From contig CAWFXD010000001.1 in assembly GCA_963819695.1 (NCBI GenBank), positions 124,001-188,000 on the forward strand: a stretch of DNA of 64,000 nucleotides, given 5' to 3'. The stretch comes from DASZIT01 sp963819695 (GTDB taxonomy: Bacteria; Actinomycetota; Acidimicrobiia; Acidimicrobiales; RAAP-2). This document shows, piece after piece, positions 27,280 to 34,893 of this stretch. The notes under the pieces are model-generated. The model was not told where the DNA came from. It worked only from the letters and a program-made list of their open reading frames with translations, and did no database searches. A program made the translations under genes and the position numbers. How positions within the stretch are numbered: position 1 is the stretch's first letter; each line of letters opens with the position of its first letter.

Positions 27280-28452
27280 ATGAATTTGGTCGACATCCTG
27301 ATCCTGGTGGTCGTGGCCATCGCCGCCATTCAGGGGTTGCGGCTCGGCGGGTTGATGCAGGTGCTCTCATTCGGAGGATTCTGGATCGGGCTGTATCTCG
27401 GCGCGCTCCTGGCGTCGGTCACCGCCACCTGGGTCCACTCGTCCGGCAGCCGGGCGGCGGTGGCCCTCATCACCATGTTGGGCGTCGCCATCGTCTGCGG
27501 AGTCATCGGGCGCACGGTGGGGGTCAAACTCTTCAAGCGGGTCCACCGGGGCCGGCTGGGGGCGGTCGATTCCGGACTCGGGGTGGTGGTGGCGGTCATC
27601 GCCTCGCTGCTGGCCACCTGGCTGGTGGCCAGCACCCTGGTCAACAGCTCGTATCTCCCGATCAATGCCTCCATCTCCGGTTCCCAGATCATCCGATCTC
27701 TCGACAACGTGCTCCCGGCGCCCCCGTCGGTGTTCTCCCGGGTGCAGGGGTTCCTTTCCGCCGAGGGATTCCCCCCGGTGTTCGCGCAGCTGGCTCCGGC
27801 GTCAGCCGGACCAGTGACGCTTCCCGGCGATGCCCAGATGCAAACCGCGTTGAACATCGCCGGTCCTTCCACCGTCAAGATCGTCGGATCGGGGTGCGGT
27901 GACATCCAAGAGGGCTCCGGATTCGTGGTGGCGCCCGGGCTGGTGGTGACCAATGCCCACGTGGTGGCCGGGATCGCCCGTCCCACCGTCCAGGACAGCG
28001 CGGGAATCCACGACACCACCGTTGTCCTCTTCGACCCCACCTACGATCTGGCGGTGATGAGGGTCCCCGGACTCCGCGAGCATCCGCTCACCCTCGACCC
28101 GAGCGATGTCTCCCGTGGGGTGCAGGCCCTGGTCCTGGGCTACCCGGGCGGAGGCCCCTTCACCGTGGAGCCGGCCGGGATCATGGCCAATTTCTCCGCC
28201 GAGGGCAGGGACATCTACGGCCAGGGGCTCACCCTCCGCGACGTCTACGAAGTCCAGTCGGTGGTACGCCCGGGGAACTCCGGTGGCCCGCTGGTCGAGG
28301 CCAATGGTCAGGTGATCGGCGTCGTCTTCTCCCGTTCGACCACCAACGGGGACATCGGCTATGCCCTCACCTCTCCCGGGGTGTTGTCACGAGTCCAACG
28401 AGCCGAGACCGCCACCGGCTCGGTGGGCACCGGGCCCTGCGCCAACAGCTGA
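27280..28452 (+). CDS. MarP-like membrane serine protease (CvpA-type N-terminus plus trypsin-like domain)
   Basis: 390 residues. Four membrane segments in the first 130 residues (LVDILILVVVAIAAIQGLRL and others) resemble CvpA/MarP. A chymotrypsin-fold protease domain follows with the triad His in TNAHVVAG, Asp in TYDLAVMRV and Ser in RPGNSGGPLV. MarP of mycobacteria is a periplasmic protease needed for acid and oxidative stress survival, and order and length agree. The ATG at 27280 has GGAG eight bases upstream; a GTG at 27271 sits on that site and is rejected. Divergent from the RDD gene. Two Cys near the protease N-terminus and C-terminus could form the regulatory disulfide known in MarP. 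Confidence 0.9.
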   Translation: MNLVDILILVVVAIAAIQGLRLGGLMQVLSFGGFWIGLYLGALLASVTATWVHSSGSRAAVALITMLGVAIVCGVIGRTVGVKLFKRVHRGRLGAVDSGLGVVVAVIASLLATWLVASTLVNSSYLPINASISGSQIIRSLDNVLPAPPSVFSRVQGFLSAEGFPPVFAQLAPASAGPVTLPGDAQMQTALNIAGPSTVKIVGSGCGDIQEGSGFVVAPGLVVTNAHVVAGIARPTVQDSAGIHDTTVVLFDPTYDLAVMRVPGLREHPLTLDPSDVSRGVQALVLGYPGGGPFTVEPAGIMANFSAEGRDIYGQGLTLRDVYEVQSVVRPGNSGGPLVEANGQVIGVVFSRSTTNGDIGYALTSPGVLSRVQRAETATGSVGTGPCANS

Positions 28453-28524
28453 TCGTCACGTTCCGACGCCCTCGGACGGCTGACGGCGGCCGCAGAGTCA
28501 GGGACGTCCGACTAGACATAGACC

Positions 28525-30474
28525 ATGAGCCTGCCCATCGAGGATTACGGAATCATCGGCGATCTCCACACGGCGGCGTTGGTCGGGCGCGATGGCTCCA
28601 TCGATTGGCTCTGTCTGCCTCGTTTCGACTCGGCGGCCTGCTTTTCGAAACTCCTGGGCACCGGCGATCACGGCTGCTGGAAGTTGGCCCCGGTCGGGTC
28701 GCACCGGGCGACCCACCGGCGCTACCGCGGCGATTCGCTGGTGCTCGAGTCGGAGTTCGTGACCGACGAAGGAACCGTCCGGGTCATCGACTGCATGCCG
28801 ATCCGTCAGCAACACCCCGAAGTGGTGCGGTTGGTGGAAGGGGTGCGGGGCACGGTCACCATGGACATGGTGCTCACCATGCGCTTTGGCTACGGACAGA
28901 TCGTCCCGTGGGTACGGCGGCTCGACGGGACCCTGGTGGCCATCGCCGGACCCGACGGGCTTTCCCTCTGGACACCCGTCCACACCGAGGGCAAGGATAT
29001 GTCCACGGTGGCCAGGTTCACCGTGACCGAAGGCCAGCGGGTCCCGTTCTCGCTGGCGTGGTTCGCCGCCTGTGAAGAGCCACCCCGCCCGGTGGATGCG
29101 GTGTACGCCATCGATGACACCGAGAACTGGTGGCGGGACTGGGTCGCCCAGGGCACCTATGACGGTCCTGACCGGGACGCGGTGATCCGGTCGCTCATCA
29201 CCCTCAAGGCGCTGACCTACCAACCGACCGGGGGGATCGTGGCCGCCGCCACCACCTCCCTGCCCGAGACGCTCGGGGGGGCGCGGAACTGGGACTACCG
29301 CTTCTGCTGGCTACGCGACGCCACCCTCACCCTGGAGTCCCTGATGAGGGGCGGGTTCTACCAGGAGGCCATGTCCTGGCGCGACTGGCTGCTGCGGGCG
29401 GTGGCCGGCGACCCGTCGCAGATGCAGATCATGTACGGCCCGGCCGGTGAGCGCCGTCTCGATGAGTGGGAGGTCACCTGGCTCCCGGGCTATGAGGAGT
29501 CGTCCCCGGTGCGGATCGGCAATGCCGCCGCCGGCCAGTTCCAGTTGGACGTCTACGGGGAGGTGATGTCGGCGCTCTACGAGGCGTCGCTTTCGGGCGA
29601 CAACGTCGAGACGCCGGCCTGGGAACTGCAGCGCGAACTGATGGAATTCCTCGAGAGCGGCTGGCGGGAGCCCGACGATGGGATCTGGGAGGTCCGGGGC
29701 CCGAGGCGGCACTTCACCCACTCGAAAGTCATGGCCTGGGTGGCCATGGACCGGGCCGTCAAGACGGTGGAGAACTGCGGGATGGAAGGCCCGGTCGACC
29801 ACTGGAAGGAGGTTCGCGCCGAGATCCACGACCAGGTGACCGATGAGGGCTTCAATGCCGACAAGGGGTCGTTCACCCAGTACTACGGATCGGACCAGCT
29901 CGATGCCAGCCTGTTGATGATCCCCATGGTCGGATTCCTGCCGGCCAGCGATCCCCGGGTCAAGGGGACCATCGAAGCGGTGGAGCGGGAATTGATGGAC
30001 GGCGGCTTCGTGCTTCGCTACCGCACCGCCGATACCGGCGATGTCGACGGGTTGACCGGGCGGGAGGGAGCGTTTCTGGCCTGCTCGTTCTGGATGGTCG
30101 ACTGCCTGGCCATGTTGGATCGGACCGACGATGCCCGGGAGATGCTCGAGCGGCTGCTGTCCCTCCGCAACGACCTGGGACTCCTCTCCGAGGAGTATGA
30201 CCCGGTCGCCGGCCGGCTGGTCGGGAACTTCCCGCAGGCCTTCTCGCATGTGTCGTTGGTGAATTCGGTGGCCAAGCTCAATGGTCACGATAAGCCGGTG
30301 ATGGCCCCCCACACCCTCAGCCATGTCCGGCGGGCCACCACCCGATCGAAGACCGGCACCGGACGGATGCACCTCGGTGGCCATTCCCTTCGTCGCCCCG
30401 CCCGCACCATCCCGGGCCGGGTGGGAGGAGCCTCCGAAGCCGAGATCAGCGCCACCGGGTCAGCCTCCGAGTAG
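28525..30474 (+). CDS. Glycoside hydrolase family 15 (trehalase/glucoamylase)
   Basis: 649 residues. The N-terminal beta-sandwich starts PIEDYGIIGDLHTAALVGRD. The (alpha/alpha)6 catalytic barrel contains YRFCWLRDATLTLESLM, with conserved substrate-binding residues, and LLSEEYDP with a candidate catalytic glutamate. Family members in actinobacteria are trehalases or glucoamylases, cytosolic here since no signal peptide is present. A 50-residue Arg/Ser-rich tail after KLNGHDKP is longer than usual. The neighbour, a glucose dehydrogenase 56 nt downstream, suggests the released glucose is oxidised. Whether the substrate is trehalose or a maltooligosaccharide cannot be told from sequence. Confidence 0.9.
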   Translation: MSLPIEDYGIIGDLHTAALVGRDGSIDWLCLPRFDSAACFSKLLGTGDHGCWKLAPVGSHRATHRRYRGDSLVLESEFVTDEGTVRVIDCMPIRQQHPEVVRLVEGVRGTVTMDMVLTMRFGYGQIVPWVRRLDGTLVAIAGPDGLSLWTPVHTEGKDMSTVARFTVTEGQRVPFSLAWFAACEEPPRPVDAVYAIDDTENWWRDWVAQGTYDGPDRDAVIRSLITLKALTYQPTGGIVAAATTSLPETLGGARNWDYRFCWLRDATLTLESLMRGGFYQEAMSWRDWLLRAVAGDPSQMQIMYGPAGERRLDEWEVTWLPGYEESSPVRIGNAAAGQFQLDVYGEVMSALYEASLSGDNVETPAWELQRELMEFLESGWREPDDGIWEVRGPRRHFTHSKVMAWVAMDRAVKTVENCGMEGPVDHWKEVRAEIHDQVTDEGFNADKGSFTQYYGSDQLDASLLMIPMVGFLPASDPRVKGTIEAVERELMDGGFVLRYRTADTGDVDGLTGREGAFLACSFWMVDCLAMLDRTDDAREMLERLLSLRNDLGLLSEEYDPVAGRLVGNFPQAFSHVSLVNSVAKLNGHDKPVMAPHTLSHVRRATTRSKTGTGRMHLGGHSLRRPARTIPGRVGGASEAEISATGSASE

Positions 30475-30529
30475 CGGGCATCCCGATGCCGACCACCACC
30501 CCGGGTCCGACCTTCAGGAAGGGAAATCC

Positions 30530-31579
30530 ATGAAAGCGCTGACCGTCGTTCCGTTGACCAAGGACTCCGCCCGCCTCGACGATGTGGACGATCCGCCCGA
30601 CTCCGACGGACCGGTGCTGGTCCAGACCCTGGCGGTTGGCATTTGCGGCACCGACATCGAGATCCTGTCGGGAGCCTACGGGTGGCCTCCCCCCGGACGC
30701 CAGCGGCTGGTTCTGGGGCACGAGTCCCTCGGGCAGGTGCTGGAAGCCCCGGCCGGAGGGGATCTGGCCACGGGCGACTACGTGGTGGGGATCGTGCGCC
30801 GCCCCGACCCGGTCCCCTGTGCGAACTCCGCGGTGGGTGAGTGGGATTTCTGTCGCAACGGCCGCTATACCGAGCGGGGCATCAAGGAACACGACGGCTA
30901 TCTGTCCGAGCGGTACCGGATCACCCCGGAGTTCGCGGTCAAGGTCGACCCGAAGCTGGGCTTCCTCGGTGTCCTCCTCGAACCGACCAGCGTGGTGGCC
31001 AAGGCCTGGGAACAGGTCGACCGGATCGGTGGCCGGGCCCACTGGGACCCCAAGACGGTGGTGGTCACCGGGGCCGGGCCCATCGGGCTGTTGGCGGCGA
31101 TGATCGGGCGTCAGCGCGGCCTCGAGGTCCACGTCTTCGACCAGGTCACCGCCGGACTCAAGCCGCAGCTGGTGGCCGAGCTGGGCGCCACCTACCACAC
31201 CGGTTCCATCGAAGACTCGGTCGAGGACCCCGATGTGATCCTCGAGTGCACCGGGGTGTCGTCACTGGTCCTCGACGCCATGGAGCATGTGGGGACGGGC
31301 GGGGTGGTGTGCCTCACCGGGGTGTCCTCGGGAGGACGCACCATCACCCTGGATGAAGGGGCGTTGAACCGGTCGATGGTGCTGGAGAACGAAGCCGTGG
31401 TCGGCTCGGTCAACGCCAACCGTCGGCACTACCAGGCGGCGGCCGACGGGCTGGCGGCCGCCGACCCCGGCTGGTTGGGGAAGCTCATCACCCGGCGGGT
31501 ACCGCTCGAATCGTGGCAGCAGGCACTCGACCGGAAGCCCGACGATGTGAAGGTGGTGATCGAGGTCACCCCGTCGTGA
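30530..31579 (+). CDS. Zinc-dependent glucose/aldose 1-dehydrogenase (MDR family)
   Basis: 349 residues. MDR-type dehydrogenase: catalytic zinc ligands in GICGTDIE and GHES, and an NAD(P) Rossmann motif VVTGAGPIGLLA. The stretch VRRPDPVPC...WDFCRNG with RYTERGIKEHDGYLSE is characteristic of glucose dehydrogenases such as those of archaea. It oxidises an aldose at C1 to the lactone. The start at 30530 has AGGAAGGG eight bases upstream. It is 56 nt after the GH15 gene and overlaps the next gene's GTG by four bases, so the three are probably one operon: polysaccharide or trehalose hydrolysis, glucose oxidation, then an MBL hydrolase. Actual sugar and coenzyme are not certain. Confidence 0.88.
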   Translation: MKALTVVPLTKDSARLDDVDDPPDSDGPVLVQTLAVGICGTDIEILSGAYGWPPPGRQRLVLGHESLGQVLEAPAGGDLATGDYVVGIVRRPDPVPCANSAVGEWDFCRNGRYTERGIKEHDGYLSERYRITPEFAVKVDPKLGFLGVLLEPTSVVAKAWEQVDRIGGRAHWDPKTVVVTGAGPIGLLAAMIGRQRGLEVHVFDQVTAGLKPQLVAELGATYHTGSIEDSVEDPDVILECTGVSSLVLDAMEHVGTGGVVCLTGVSSGGRTITLDEGALNRSMVLENEAVVGSVNANRRHYQAAADGLAAADPGWLGKLITRRVPLESWQQALDRKPDDVKVVIEVTPS

Positions 31580-32562
31580 GCGGCACCCACCACGCCCACA
31601 CCCATCCCTACGACGCCGAAGCGGTCGGCGCTCCGGGGGCGGGACGCACCATCGCCGACGGGGTCATCGAGCTCGACACCTTGCTGGGTGGGTGGCAACG
31701 GGTCACCGCCGGTTACATGATCGAAGGGCCGGAGCCGGTGCTGATCGAGACCGGGAGCCAGAGCTCGGTACCGGTGTTGCTGGCCGAGCTCGATGCCCTC
31801 GGGCTCGGCCCCGAGGATCTGGCCGGAGTGGTGGTGACCCATATCCACCTCGACCATGCCGGCGGGGTCGGCGACGTGGCCCGGGCCTTCCCCAAGGCCA
31901 CCGTGTACGTGCACCCGAAGGGGGCGAGACATCTGGCCGACCCCACCAAGTTGGTCGACTCCGCCGCCCGGGTCTATGGCCCGCTGCTCGACTCGCTGTA
32001 CGGACGGCTCGATCCGACCCCGCCGGAGCGGCTCCACGTGCTGGAGGACGGTGAGTCCATCCGGGTGGGACCCAACCGGTCGCTCATCGCGGTGGACTCG
32101 CCCGGCCACGCCAAGCACCACGTCGCCCTCCACGACTCGCTGAGCGGGGTGCTGTTCGCCGGCGACGCCGTCGGGGTCAAGCTGCCCGACGCCGGTGTGC
32201 TCCGTCCGTCGACCCCGCCCCCGGATTTCGACCTCGACCAGGCGTTGCACTCACTGTCGCGGTTCGCCGAACGCCGGCCGACCGGCATCGCCCTGGCCCA
32301 CTACGGGCTGCTGGGAAATCCGGAGGACCTCCTCGAGGAAGCCGACGGGACCCTCCGCCGGTGGGCGGAGGTGGCCGAGGCCGCCTTTCGCCGGGGCGAC
32401 GACATCGCCACCGCGTTGGCGACCGAGTTCGAGAGTGACATGGAGGGTGTCCCCGATGAGCACCGGGAGAAGCTCGACATCATGAACGGCGTCCACTCCA
32501 ATGCCGCCGGCCTCCATCGTTGGCTGTCCACCCGCGAGCCGACCGGCGACGCCGCTGGTTGA
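31576..32562 (+). CDS. MBL-fold metallohydrolase
   Basis: 328 residues of metallo-beta-lactamase fold. The metal-binding motif is THIHLDHAGG (HxHxDH), with further ligands likely in SPGHAKHH and FAGDAVG and the last in ALAHYG. A helical C-terminal segment of about 80 residues follows. The GTG start at 31576 overlaps the TGA of the glucose dehydrogenase (GTGA), so translation is coupled. In this operon it could hydrolyse the gluconolactone made upstream; that is inference from position only, since the fold covers many hydrolases. The gene ends just before a block of IS481-type end sequence at 32589, without disturbance of the frame. Confidence 0.87.
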   Translation: MSGTHHAHTHPYDAEAVGAPGAGRTIADGVIELDTLLGGWQRVTAGYMIEGPEPVLIETGSQSSVPVLLAELDALGLGPEDLAGVVVTHIHLDHAGGVGDVARAFPKATVYVHPKGARHLADPTKLVDSAARVYGPLLDSLYGRLDPTPPERLHVLEDGESIRVGPNRSLIAVDSPGHAKHHVALHDSLSGVLFAGDAVGVKLPDAGVLRPSTPPPDFDLDQALHSLSRFAERRPTGIALAHYGLLGNPEDLLEEADGTLRRWAEVAEAAFRRGDDIATALATEFESDMEGVPDEHREKLDIMNGVHSNAAGLHRWLSTREPTGDAAG

Positions 32563-32588
32563 ACCGGAGTGGCGGCGATTGCCCCGGA

Positions 32589-32628
32589 TGTCGCGCGACA
32601 CCGGTCTCCGATGTCACGCGACATCACA
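32589..32628 (+). repeat. Solo right end of an older IS481-type element
   Basis: 40 bp matching the right end of the intact element (33882-33921) with four differences. It contains two palindromic blocks of the form ATGTCnCGCGACAT, the likely transposase sites. It is followed by the same 16 bp that flank the intact element. It looks like the leftover end of an earlier insertion at the same tRNA site. Confidence 0.7.
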
Positions 32629-32644
32629 ATGGCGGAGGGAGTGG
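32629..32644. repeat. Left copy of 16-bp target-site duplication
   Basis: ATGGCGGAGGGAGTGG, identical to 33922-33937. It equals the last bases of tRNA-Ser(CGA) including the encoded CCA (TGG on this strand). Confidence 0.85.
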
Positions 32645-33921
32645 TGTGTGAATCCATGACATAGGCGACATCTGTGTCAAGACATAGGAGACACCGTTTG
32701 AGGAGGGTCTCCTATGGACAAGGGTCGATTCCTGATCGAGACGCATCTGCGGACCGGGCGGCCGATCGCCGAGCTGGCCCGGGCCCACGGGGTGCACCGG
32801 AGCTGGCTCTACAAGCTCCTGGCCCGCTACCGCCGGGAAGGCGAGACGGGCCTCGAGCCCCGCTCCAGACGTCCCCACCGATCGCCGGCTCGGATCGCCG
32901 ACCTCTTCGAGGACGAGATCGTGGCTCTCCGCAAAGAGCTCACCGACGCCGGTTTCGATGCCGGGGCCGACACCATTCACACCCACCTCGAGCGGCGTCA
33001 TGAGAACGTCCCGTCGGTCTCCACCATCTGGCGGGTGCTCAAGGCCCGGGGGTTCGTCACCCCCCAGCCCCACAAACGACCGAAGAGCTCGTTCATCCGC
33101 TTCGTGGCCGACCTTCCCAACGAGCGCTGGCAGGCCGACGTCACCCATGTGGAGGTGGCCGACGGCCAGGTCTTCGAAGTCCTGAACATCATCGACGACC
33201 ACTCCCGGGTCTGTGTGGCCTCTCGGGTGTTCGTCTCCACTCGGTCGCCCGACGTGGTCCGCACCCTCCACCGGGCTGCATCTACCTGGGGCTATCCCGA
33301 GACCTTCCTCACCGACAACGGGGCGATCTTCACCGCTTCGAAGGCGCCCGGCATCGGCGCCATGGAAGCCGAGCTGTTGTCCCTCGGCATCGCCTCGAAG
33401 CACTCCCGTCCCTACCATCCGCAAACCTGCGGGAAGGTAGAACGGTTCCACCAGACGGTGAAGCAGTTCGTGGCCAAACAGGATCCAGCCGAAACCAAGA
33501 GACAGCTCCAGGGCCAGCTCGATCGCTTCGTCACCTACTACAACGAGGTGCGACCGCACCGAGGGATCGGACGGAAGACGCCCGCCGAGGTCTTCGCAGC
33601 TCGAGAGAAGGCCACCCCGACCGGTCCGAGGATCGAAGCCGCCGGCTACCGGGTCCGCCACGACAAGGTCGACACGAACGGAACCGTGACCGTCCGGTAC
33701 CGAGGCCGGCTGCACCACATCGGGGTGGGCCGGCCCTACCGCGGTTGGCGGGTCATTCTGCTGGTCGCCGGCCGGGACATCCGCATTCTCGGCCTCGACG
33801 GCTCACCGGTGCGACACCTCGTGCTCGACCCCGCCACGGACTATCAACCGATCCCGTGACGGGGTCGCACGCTGTCTACAATGTCTCGCGACATCTGTCT
33901 CCGATGTCTCGCGACATCACA
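32645..33921 (+). mobile_element. IS481-family insertion sequence in the 3' end of tRNA-Ser(CGA)
   Basis: About 1.28 kb, bounded by TGTG...CACA ends and by a perfect 16-bp direct repeat on each side. It carries one transposase gene. Both ends have tandem blocks with ATGTC/GACAT palindromes (right end 33889-33921). Short matching text such as AGACAT(A/C)GGAGACA occurs near both ends in inverted orientation. It leaves the tRNA gene intact because the right duplication restores its 3' end. Confidence 0.85.
32714..33859 (+). CDS. IS481-family transposase (DDE)
   Basis: 381 residues, apparently complete. N-terminal helix-turn-helix: RPIAELARAHGVHRSWLYKL and the second HTH region TIWRVLKARGFV. The DDE catalytic core (rve fold) shows Asp in WQADVTHVE, Asp in LTDNGAIF and Glu in GKVERFHQ, with the YNEVRPHR motif typical of IS481/IS3-like integrases. 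The C-terminal 90 residues are a beta-rich domain (VTVRYRGRLHHIGVG). The ATG at 32714 has an AGGAGGG site about seven bases upstream. No frameshift or stop is seen, so the element could be active. Codon use matches the host. Confidence 0.93.
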   Translation: MDKGRFLIETHLRTGRPIAELARAHGVHRSWLYKLLARYRREGETGLEPRSRRPHRSPARIADLFEDEIVALRKELTDAGFDAGADTIHTHLERRHENVPSVSTIWRVLKARGFVTPQPHKRPKSSFIRFVADLPNERWQADVTHVEVADGQVFEVLNIIDDHSRVCVASRVFVSTRSPDVVRTLHRAASTWGYPETFLTDNGAIFTASKAPGIGAMEAELLSLGIASKHSRPYHPQTCGKVERFHQTVKQFVAKQDPAETKRQLQGQLDRFVTYYNEVRPHRGIGRKTPAEVFAAREKATPTGPRIEAAGYRVRHDKVDTNGTVTVRYRGRLHHIGVGRPYRGWRVILLVAGRDIRILGLDGSPVRHLVLDPATDYQPIP

Positions 33922-33937
33922 ATGGCGGAGGGAGTGG
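33922..33937. repeat. Right copy of 16-bp target-site duplication
   Basis: Identical to 32629-32644. It is the functional 3' end of tRNA-Ser(CGA) read on the minus strand, with CCA plus 12 further bases. Confidence 0.85.
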
Positions 33938-34010
33938 GATTCGAACCCACGGTGCCTTGCGACACAACGGTTTTCGAGACCGTCCGATTCGGCCACTCTC
34001 GCATCCCTCC
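33923..34010 (-). tRNA. tRNA-Ser(CGA)
   Basis: Class II tRNA with a long variable arm. Acceptor stem GGAGGGA/TCCCTCC, discriminator G, encoded CCA (included), anticodon stem ACGGT/ACCGT with loop CTCGAAA (anticodon CGA), T loop TTCGAAT. It lies 10 nt after tadA on the same strand and is the insertion target of the IS element. Confidence 0.96.
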
Positions 34011-34020
34011 GGACGAGAGG

Positions 34021-34500
34021 CTACTCGCGGCGCCGGCGGGCGAAGAACCCGGTCAGCAGGGACGACGCCTGGTCGGCCCGCACTCCGGCGGTGACCGCCA
34101 CCTGATGATTCAGCCGGGGATCGGTGCACAGGTTGTAGAGGGTTCCGCAAGCCCCGGCTTTCGTATCCGCCGCCCCGAACACCACCCGCTTCACCCGGGC
34201 GGCCACCAATCCACCGGCGCACATCGGGCATGGCTCCAGCGTCACCACCACGGTCACCTCGTCCAGCCGCCAGGTGCCGAGCGCCGACGCGGTGTCGGCC
34301 AGGGCCAGCATCTCGGCATGGGCGGTGGGATCGCCCTTCAGCTCGCGTTCGTTGTGGCGGGCGGCGACCACCCGGCCCCCGACCAGCGTCACCGCCCCCA
34401 CCGGGACGTCGTCATGGAGCTCGGCCATCCCGGCCTCGGCCAGGGCCAGTTCCATGGCTTCGTCATCGTCGAGTGGCCCGGCGGGCGCGTTGATTGCCAT
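34021..34500 (-). CDS. tadA: tRNA-specific adenosine deaminase
   Basis: Converts A34 to inosine in tRNA-Arg(ACG). Zinc deaminase motifs: HAEM (zinc His and catalytic Glu) in DPTAHAEMLAL, and PCPMC (two zinc Cys) in LEPCPMCAGG. VPVGAV is the typical strand before it. About 159 residues. The ATG at 34500 is one base after the CCA end of tRNA-Ser(GGA) and has no ribosome site, so tRNA 3' processing would leave a leaderless mRNA. An internal ATG at 34455 is the alternative. It sits between two serine tRNAs on the same strand, likely one transcript. Confidence 0.93.
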   Translation of the reverse strand: MAINAPAGPLDDDEAMELALAEAGMAELHDDVPVGAVTLVGGRVVAARHNERELKGDPTAHAEMLALADTASALGTWRLDEVTVVVTLEPCPMCAGGLVAARVKRVVFGAADTKAGACGTLYNLCTDPRLNHQVAVTAGVRADQASSLLTGFFARRRRE

Positions 34501-34501
34501 C

Positions 34502-34589
34502 TGGCGGAGGCGGTGGGATTTGAACCCACGGTGAGTTTCCCCACACACGATTTCCAATCGTGCCGATTCGGCCGCTCTCGCACGCCTCC
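34502..34589 (-). tRNA. tRNA-Ser(GGA)
   Basis: Class II tRNA. Acceptor GGAGGCG/CGCCTCC, encoded CCA (included), anticodon stem CACGA/TCGTG with loop TTGGAAA (anticodon GGA), T loop TTCAAAT and a long variable arm. tadA starts one base after its CCA. Confidence 0.96.
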
Positions 34590-34735
34590 GGTCGGAACGC
34601 CACCACCCAGGCTCGAGGAACCGAGGCGGAGGCGTGTACAGCCCCGACAGGCTACTCCGCCGCCCCACCTGGATCGACGGCCGCGGCCCAGGCCATGACC
34701 CCCGGGGACTACGCTGTCCTCCGGTCCCGACGTTG

Positions 34736-34847
34736 GGTGCGGCGGCCGGGTCCTGCGCAACGGTCCCCTGTGAATCGAGTCAGGGTCGGAAGGCAGCAGC
34801 TCTCAGCGGGACAGGCCGTGTGCCGTAGTCAACCTGGCCGCCGCACC
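34736..34847 (+). ncRNA. ffs: Signal recognition particle RNA (4.5S, small bacterial type)
   Basis: The conserved domain IV core GTCAGGGTCGGAAGGCAGCA, with a GGAA tetraloop, is centred at 34780-34800. The ends GGTGCGGCGGCC (34736-34747) and GGCCGCCGCACC (34836-34847) are perfectly complementary and close the hairpin. Exact ends are approximate. Position just upstream of dnaX is typical for actinobacteria. It binds Ffh for membrane targeting of nascent proteins. Confidence 0.92.
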
Positions 34848-34879
34848 GAATGGCGGGGCTCGTCGCATCCATCGCCCGA

Positions 34880-34885
34880 TAGGCT
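34880..34885 (+). promoter_or_regulatory. -10 element TAGGCT, leaderless dnaX start
   Basis: TAGGCT ends eight bases before the GTG at 34894 and there is no Shine-Dalgarno sequence. It supports this GTG as the true start and a transcript separate from the SRP RNA. Confidence 0.45.
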
Positions 34886-34893
34886 CCCCCGAC

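Noticed and set aside
30323..30529. N-terminal extension of the glucose dehydrogenase
   Set aside because: The residues are an alternate frame of the GH15 gene, and a good ribosome site precedes the ATG at 30530.
32589..33921. Repeated ATGTCnCGCGACAT blocks as a CRISPR array
   Set aside because: Only two blocks at each place, separated by about 8 bp, with palindromic form and located at element ends; no spacers or cas genes.
32629..33937. Integrase att sites of a genomic island
   Set aside because: The 16-bp repeats immediately flank a 1.28-kb element with a DDE transposase; no tyrosine or serine integrase is present.
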